The notes under the pieces: model-generated
Seen by the model: only the letters and a program-made list of their open reading frames with translations
What the model was told of the DNA's origin: nothing
Database searches by the model: none
NCBI GenBank assembly: GCA_903958285.1
Contig: CAJBSR010000176.1
Location: forward strand, 1 to 8,140
Direction: 5' to 3'
Source of the DNA: an uncultured Sphingomonadales bacterium
GTDB lineage: Bacteria > Pseudomonadota > Alphaproteobacteria > Sphingomonadales > Sphingomonadaceae
Length of the DNA stretch: 8,140 nt
Shown here: positions 4,864-8,140 of the stretch, piece by piece
Numbering within the stretch: position 1 is the first letter of the stretch
Layout of the letters: each line of letters opens with the position of its first letter
Program-made: the position numbers and the translations under genes

Positions 4864-6123
4864 TTAGTGTTTCGTGCCGACGATTGAATTGACCTTGCGG
4901 CGCAGCATCGTCCACACCAGCAGGAAGATGGGGATCACGCTTGCCGCGACCAGTTGGTCGTCGGGCACGTGGATGGCCGGTGCCACGGTGTGCAAGACGT
5001 AAGCAAGCAGGCCCACGGCGTAATAGCTGACAGCAACGACAGACAGCCCTTCCACCACGCGTTGCAGGCGCAACTGCCGCTCGGCATTGTTATCCATAGA
5101 GGTGAGCAGCGCTGCATTTTGCTCCTGCACAACCATTTCGACCTGCGTGCGTAACAGCGATGTCGCCCGTTCGACCCGAACCGACAGACTCTCCAGCCTC
5201 GCGCTGAACGACGCACAGGTCCGTGTTGCCGGGAGCAGGCGTCGTTGGGTGAATTCCTGCAGGGATTGAAACCCGGCAACGCGGATGCTGGCCAAGGTGT
5301 CCAGCCGTTCCTCCACAATGCGGGCATACGCAACGGTTGCGCTCATCCGATAGGCTGTGGCAGCCGTAATCCGCGTCAGCTGCGCGGCCACGCCGCACAG
5401 TTCGTCTAAAAGCTTCTGGTCCGCAATGCCCGCCTCCATGCGCTCCGCAATGGCGACGAGTTCCTTTTCGAGCCGGGTCACCGCCACCGATTGTTCCTGG
5501 GCGAGCGGCAAACCAAGCAAGGCGAGGTTGCGGTAATTCCCCAATTCTTGAAGCTGGTGGATGATCCGGCCAAGGTCCGCCGCCGGCAAATCGCCACCTG
5601 TCACCACCAGTCGTCCAAAACTATCGCTGCGCACAAGAAAGTCAGACCATATCTGCACAGGGCCAATTTGGGCGCAGACCAATTCTGATGCGGTGAAACC
5701 GGCGGCGGCGATCATCCTGTCTGCATCCGCATTCCCCACGATCGCGATGCGGACCGCGCGGAGGACGGCGCCGGGCGCATCCATAATCCACCGCATGGCA
5801 TCCTCATTGTCGCCCGCAATCTGAAATCCATCCTCGGCCGACGCGGGCATGATGAGTGTCATCGTTGATGCCTCGCTATGGCATTCCCAAACAAATTCGC
5901 CGCCGTCCCTGCGCTGCCCTTCAATGTGTCGGCTGCGCTCACTTCGTGCAGATGGCGCGACACCGGGCATTTGGAGAACATGGATGCGCTCTGCATCGCG
6001 TTCCTCGGGGGTAACCAGCCGGACGATCTGCACCATCACCATGGCGGATGTCAGGGGTGGCATGCGCCGCATGTGCATTTCGGAAACGATGCTGGCGCGC
6101 AAGGGGTGTTCTACGAAAGACAT
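4864..6123 (-). CDS. DUF3422 family membrane-anchored protein
   Basis: The 419-residue protein shows the family hallmarks: the N-terminal HPLRASIVSEMHMRR (residues 6-20), a long soluble part, and two C-terminal membrane helices. The helices are about residues 359-380 (GLSVVAVSYYAVGLLAYVLH) and 392-409 (LVAASVIPIFLLVWTML), ending in a basic RRK. The stretch between about 215 and 345 is rich in Glu, Gln, Arg and Leu and likely forms long helices before the membrane. The predicted topology is a large cytoplasmic domain anchored by a hairpin. No biochemical function is known to me for DUF3422. The ATG at 6123 fits the usual family N-terminus, although the Shine-Dalgarno sequence is poor. It is first in the minus-strand row, followed by the Hsp70-like ATPase, and divergent from the luxR-type gene. 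Confidence 0.88.
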   Translation of the reverse strand: MSFVEHPLRASIVSEMHMRRMPPLTSAMVMVQIVRLVTPEERDAERIHVLQMPGVAPSARSERSRHIEGQRRDGGEFVWECHSEASTMTLIMPASAEDGFQIAGDNEDAMRWIMDAPGAVLRAVRIAIVGNADADRMIAAAGFTASELVCAQIGPVQIWSDFLVRSDSFGRLVVTGGDLPAADLGRIIHQLQELGNYRNLALLGLPLAQEQSVAVTRLEKELVAIAERMEAGIADQKLLDELCGVAAQLTRITAATAYRMSATVAYARIVEERLDTLASIRVAGFQSLQEFTQRRLLPATRTCASFSARLESLSVRVERATSLLRTQVEMVVQEQNAALLTSMDNNAERQLRLQRVVEGLSVVAVSYYAVGLLAYVLHTVAPAIHVPDDQLVAASVIPIFLLVWTMLRRKVNSIVGTKH

Positions 6124-6405
6124 AGGCTTGCCCGATCACAATATGTGGCGTCGCGCCCCGCCGCCGCGTTCCGGCAGAGGGCCTCAGCTTGTGCGAGAGT
6201 GTCTCACAATCCGGAATCTATGCAAGTTATTGATTAACCTTATTTTTGTCCTGTGCGATATCCGCCTGCATGTCAGATATTGGGGGTGGGCGGGGTGCGC
6301 ATCAGCTACCCCCGCAGCCTGATCCCCAGACAGTTGCGCATTCGGCTTGCCGCAGGCCCCTAGAATGTGCGACCGAGACGGCGCGTTGGGCGAGAGCGAG
6401 GGCTT
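6124..6405. promoter_or_regulatory. Divergent intergenic region between DUF3422 and luxR-type genes
   Basis: This stretch must hold promoters for both flanking genes, but I cannot place them reliably. It has an AT-rich core around 6220-6250 (TTATTGATTAACC then TTATTTTTG). An imperfect dyad at 6189-6208 has TTGTG and CACAA arms plus an inner AGA/TCT pair, offset by two bases. Downstream, in the luxR leader, two mutually exclusive GC stems share one C-rich arm: GGGGGT (6282-6287) with ACCCCC (6308-6313), or GCGGGG (6290-6295) with CCCCGC (6310-6315). No small gene is convincing here. Confidence 0.4.
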
Positions 6406-7149
6406 GTGACGGATTTCAGGGCAAAATGTTGGGCGGATATGCCGGGCTTAATCGCGCAGGTCCAACAGACCGGCGAAGAGCTGGGTCTGCCTTATATTGC
6501 CGCGCAGGCGGATCTGGCTGACCCGCACCCGATGGCGGATGCCGAAGACCGGCCTTATGCGGAAACCACCTTTCGATGGGTGGACCCGGCCTATCACTAT
6601 TGGCGCGACCGCAAGCTGGCGTTGCAGGACACGTTCCTGTCCGCGGCGCGGTTGGTGGCGGAGCCTTTTTATTATCGCGATGGAAGGCTTTCCACCTGGC
6701 GGGAAACCGGGCTGTTTGCGCATATCGATTGCAGCAGCATTGCGGCCTACCCGTTGTTGGAAGAAGCGATCATCACGCCGGTGCATCAGCCGCGTGGCCT
6801 GATGGGGGCGATTGTCTGGTGCGCGAAGGAAGCGATTGGCGTTGAGCAGGTTTTTGCGGAAAATGCCGCGCGGATGCACGCGCTCGCCGTCCGTGTGGTC
6901 GCAACGCATAATGAAGCGCGCGGCCGGCCCCGCAATGCAACGCTTTCTCCCACGCTGACGCGCCGTGAAGTCCAGTGCCTGCGCTGGGCGGCTGCGGGCA
7001 AGACCGATAGTGAGATTGGCATCATTCTTGATCTGTCGGTTTCAACCATCCGCTTCCATCTGCGCAACGCGGCAGAACGGCTGGGCGCCAAGGGACGCGC
7101 GCAGTCAATCCAGGTGGCCGCAGGCCTGGGCTATGTGGGCGCCGCCTAA
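6406..7149 (+). CDS. LuxR-type HTH transcriptional regulator
   Basis: From the GTG at 6406 the protein has 247 residues. The C-terminal part is a clear LuxR/GerE helix-turn-helix (about 183-242): LTRREVQCLRWAAAGKT, then DSEIGIILDLSVSTIRFHLRN and AAERLGAKGRAQSI. The recognition helix is SVSTIRFHLRNA. The first 170 residues have the length of an autoinducer-binding domain, with FRWVDPAYHYW near residues 56-66, but I cannot confirm the acyl-homoserine-lactone pocket. There is no luxI-type synthase in the window. It may therefore be a LuxR solo or may sense another ligand. GTG 6406 is chosen for the upstream GAGGG; the frame stays open to a GTG at 6367. The next gene starts 72 bases after its stop, in the same direction, and is a candidate target. 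Confidence 0.88.
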   Translation: MTDFRAKCWADMPGLIAQVQQTGEELGLPYIAAQADLADPHPMADAEDRPYAETTFRWVDPAYHYWRDRKLALQDTFLSAARLVAEPFYYRDGRLSTWRETGLFAHIDCSSIAAYPLLEEAIITPVHQPRGLMGAIVWCAKEAIGVEQVFAENAARMHALAVRVVATHNEARGRPRNATLSPTLTRREVQCLRWAAAGKTDSEIGIILDLSVSTIRFHLRNAAERLGAKGRAQSIQVAAGLGYVGAA

Positions 7150-7152
7150 GGG

Positions 7153-7182
7153 TGTTGACAGTGTAAACATATCGCTTAACTT
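7153..7182 (+). promoter_or_regulatory. Promoter-like site overlapped by a 17-base operator-like palindrome
   Basis: TGTTGACAGTGTAAACA (7153-7169) is an imperfect palindrome: 7 of 8 pairs match around a central G. Its left half contains a consensus -35, TTGACA (7155-7160). A plausible -10, TAACTT (7177-7182), follows after 16 bases. It lies between the luxR-type gene and the DUF4188 gene, about 40 bases before the latter's start. A dimeric regulator bound here would cover the -35, which suggests repression. The sequence does not look like a classical lux box, so the adjacent LuxR protein is not necessarily the binder. Confidence 0.5.
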
Positions 7183-7221
7183 GGCTGTGCGGATGGATCG
7201 CGCGGGAGGAGAGATAAGGGT

Positions 7222-7698
7222 ATGTCAGATATCAGGATGGGGCGCTGGACCGCACGGCTGGACGAACCGCATGTGGTGTTCCTTATCGGTATGCGGATCA
7301 ACACGCTGTGGAAAGTGCATCGCTGGCTGCCTGTTATCCGGGCCATGGCGCGGATGCTGGGGGAGCTTTACCGGCGGCCGGAATTGGGTTTTATGGGCGG
7401 CAAGACCTGGTTTGGCCGCACCATCATCGTCGTTCAATATTGGCGGTCATTTGAGGATTTGGAGACCTACGCCAAGGCGAAGGACTTGCAGCATTTGCCG
7501 GCATGGGCGGCATTCAACCGCGCGACCACCGGCAACGTGGATGTCGGCGTCTATCACGAAACCTATCGCGTGCGCCCCGGCGATTATGAAAATGTGTTCG
7601 TCAACATGCCGCCAACGTTGATGAGTGAAGTTGCCCCTGTTGAACAGGCGGGCGGCAAGCTGGCCTCAGCCCGCGGGCGTATCGACGCTGTAAAGTAG
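7222..7698 (+). CDS. DUF4188 (monooxygenase-like) family protein
   Basis: The 158-residue protein matches what I remember of DUF4188. It has FLIGMRINTLWKVHRWLPV (residues 20-38), LGELYRRPELGFMGG (46-60), VVQYWRSFEDLETYAK (70-85), HLPAWAAFN (91-99), and the tail VGVYHETYRV then YENVFVNMPP. The family is often labelled monooxygenase-like and probably has a dimeric alpha/beta-barrel fold. I know of no confirmed reaction. The conserved His91, His112 and Glu113 could bind a ligand or metal, but that is inference. No signal peptide or membrane helix is apparent. ATG 7222 is preceded by GGGAGGA (7204-7210) and AAGGG (7216-7220). It probably has its own promoter (7153-7182) and may also be read from the luxR-type gene. 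It is convergent with a small gene whose stop is 13 bases away. Confidence 0.82.
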   Translation: MSDIRMGRWTARLDEPHVVFLIGMRINTLWKVHRWLPVIRAMARMLGELYRRPELGFMGGKTWFGRTIIVVQYWRSFEDLETYAKAKDLQHLPAWAAFNRATTGNVDVGVYHETYRVRPGDYENVFVNMPPTLMSEVAPVEQAGGKLASARGRIDAVK

Positions 7699-7711
7699 CA
7701 GGAGACAGAAA

Positions 7712-7918
7712 TCAGGACGCGACGAGGGCGGCTGCGGCCTCACGTTCCGCCGTCCGACGGTCACGCGCATCGCGGATGCGGATTTCGCTGTCGGCCAGTG
7801 CCTGCCAGGCGACTTGGGCGCGCAGATATTTGTCGCGCAATTGCGGAAGCGGCGAATTGCGCGCCGCTTCCGCGCATGTTTCGGCCTGAGAGAGAAAATA
7901 CTCGCCTGATTGTGACAT
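7712..7918 (-). CDS. Small helical protein of unknown function (68 aa)
   Basis: I do not know a name for this family. The 68-residue protein begins MSQSGEYFLSQAETCAEAAR, continues NSPLPQLRDKYLRAQVAWQALADSE, and ends in an Ala/Arg/Glu-rich helix. The pattern of two helices joined at a Pro-containing turn, with RDKYLRA..AW..LA, resembles small alphaproteobacterial hypothetical proteins I have seen. The start at 7918 is preferred over an in-frame ATG at 7933 because GGAAGGA lies 6 bases upstream of it. It is cytoplasmic by appearance. It is second in a two-gene minus-strand unit, 40 bases after the 51-codon gene. Confidence 0.7.
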   Translation of the reverse strand: MSQSGEYFLSQAETCAEAARNSPLPQLRDKYLRAQVAWQALADSEIRIRDARDRRTAEREAAAALVAS

Positions 7919-7958
7919 TTCTTTTCCTTCCAAGAGACCGATTTAGAATGGGAGCGGC

Positions 7959-8114
7959 TCAGCCCACCATATCGATAACGAGCCGCTGAAGTTCCCGGCG
8001 GGACAGAACGGGCGACCGGCGCCGCGTGTAGCTTCCAGTAGAAGCGTCTGAATAGGCAGGGGTATGTGGTGCCTGAAGGATCAGGCCTTTGGTCTTATAA
8101 CTTGATTTAAACAT
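7959..8114 (-). CDS. Very small basic protein (51 aa)
   Basis: This minus-strand frame of 51 codons has an ATG at 8114, preceded by AGGA five bases upstream, and a TGA at 7959-7961. The product starts MFKSSYKTKGLILQAPHTPA and ends SYTRRRSPVLSRRELQRLVIDMVG. The C-terminal half (basic patch, then LSRRELQRLVIDMV) looks like a short amphipathic helix and resembles small sphingomonad proteins, though I recall this only loosely. No signal peptide is seen. It lies 40 bases upstream of the 68-residue gene in the same direction, so the two may be co-transcribed. A GGCGC/GCGCC inverted repeat (8125-8140) sits directly before its ribosome binding site at the window edge. Confidence 0.6.
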   Translation of the reverse strand: MFKSSYKTKGLILQAPHTPAYSDASTGSYTRRRSPVLSRRELQRLVIDMVG

Positions 8115-8140
8115 GTATTTCCTGGGCGCAAAATCGCGCC

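Noticed and set aside
6270..6280. ATGTCAGATAT repeated at the DUF4188 start (7222-7232).
   Set aside because: An 11-base match with diverging flanks. The upstream copy leads into no supported gene, so chance is the simplest explanation.

Overview
The window looks like the left edge of a draft-assembly contig from a high-GC alphaproteobacterium, most likely a member of the Sphingomonadales. The support is the PEP-CTERM sorting signal of the form VPE..WAMLLAGF, the short Gre-like factor beginning MSVAFRRESD, the paired small proteins at the right end, and the overall codon use. I inferred the taxon from remembered family resemblance, not from a search. The first 37 bases are not genomic: positions 4-37 match the Illumina TruSeq read-2 adapter.

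Layout, left to right. (1) A plus-strand pair: a secreted protein of unknown function, overlapped by 10 bases by an RNase H-fold DUF429-like protein. (2) A tRNA-Thr(UGU) gene with encoded CCA. (3) A minus-strand row read from right to left: a DUF3422 membrane protein (4864-6123), an Hsp70-like ATPase of the YegD type without a substrate-binding domain (3385-4728), and a GreA/GreB-type elongation factor (1693-2169). (4) Between the Hsp70-like gene and gre, a lower-GC segment of about 1.2 kb carries a plus-strand PEP-CTERM surface protein gene. (5) A plus-strand pair: a LuxR-type regulator and a DUF4188 protein, the latter preceded by a promoter-like site overlapped by a 17-base imperfect palindrome. 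(6) A minus-strand pair of very small genes (68 and 51 codons) at the right end.

The most interesting observation is the scar around the PEP-CTERM gene. The last 21 or more codons of the Hsp70-like gene occur twice, 1240 bp apart, once on each side of the insert (60 of 65 bases identical by eye). The copy next to gre is still in frame, ends in a TGA overlapping the gre ATG (ATGA), and contains the gre Shine-Dalgarno sequence. This suggests that an ancestral hsp70-like-gre operon with translational coupling was split by arrival of the PEP-CTERM segment. The Hsp70-like protein now has a new C-terminal tail, encoded antisense to the end of the PEP-CTERM gene, and gre sits behind an orphan hsp70 tail. 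I see no transposase, integrase, CRISPR array or recognisable defence or biosynthetic system.
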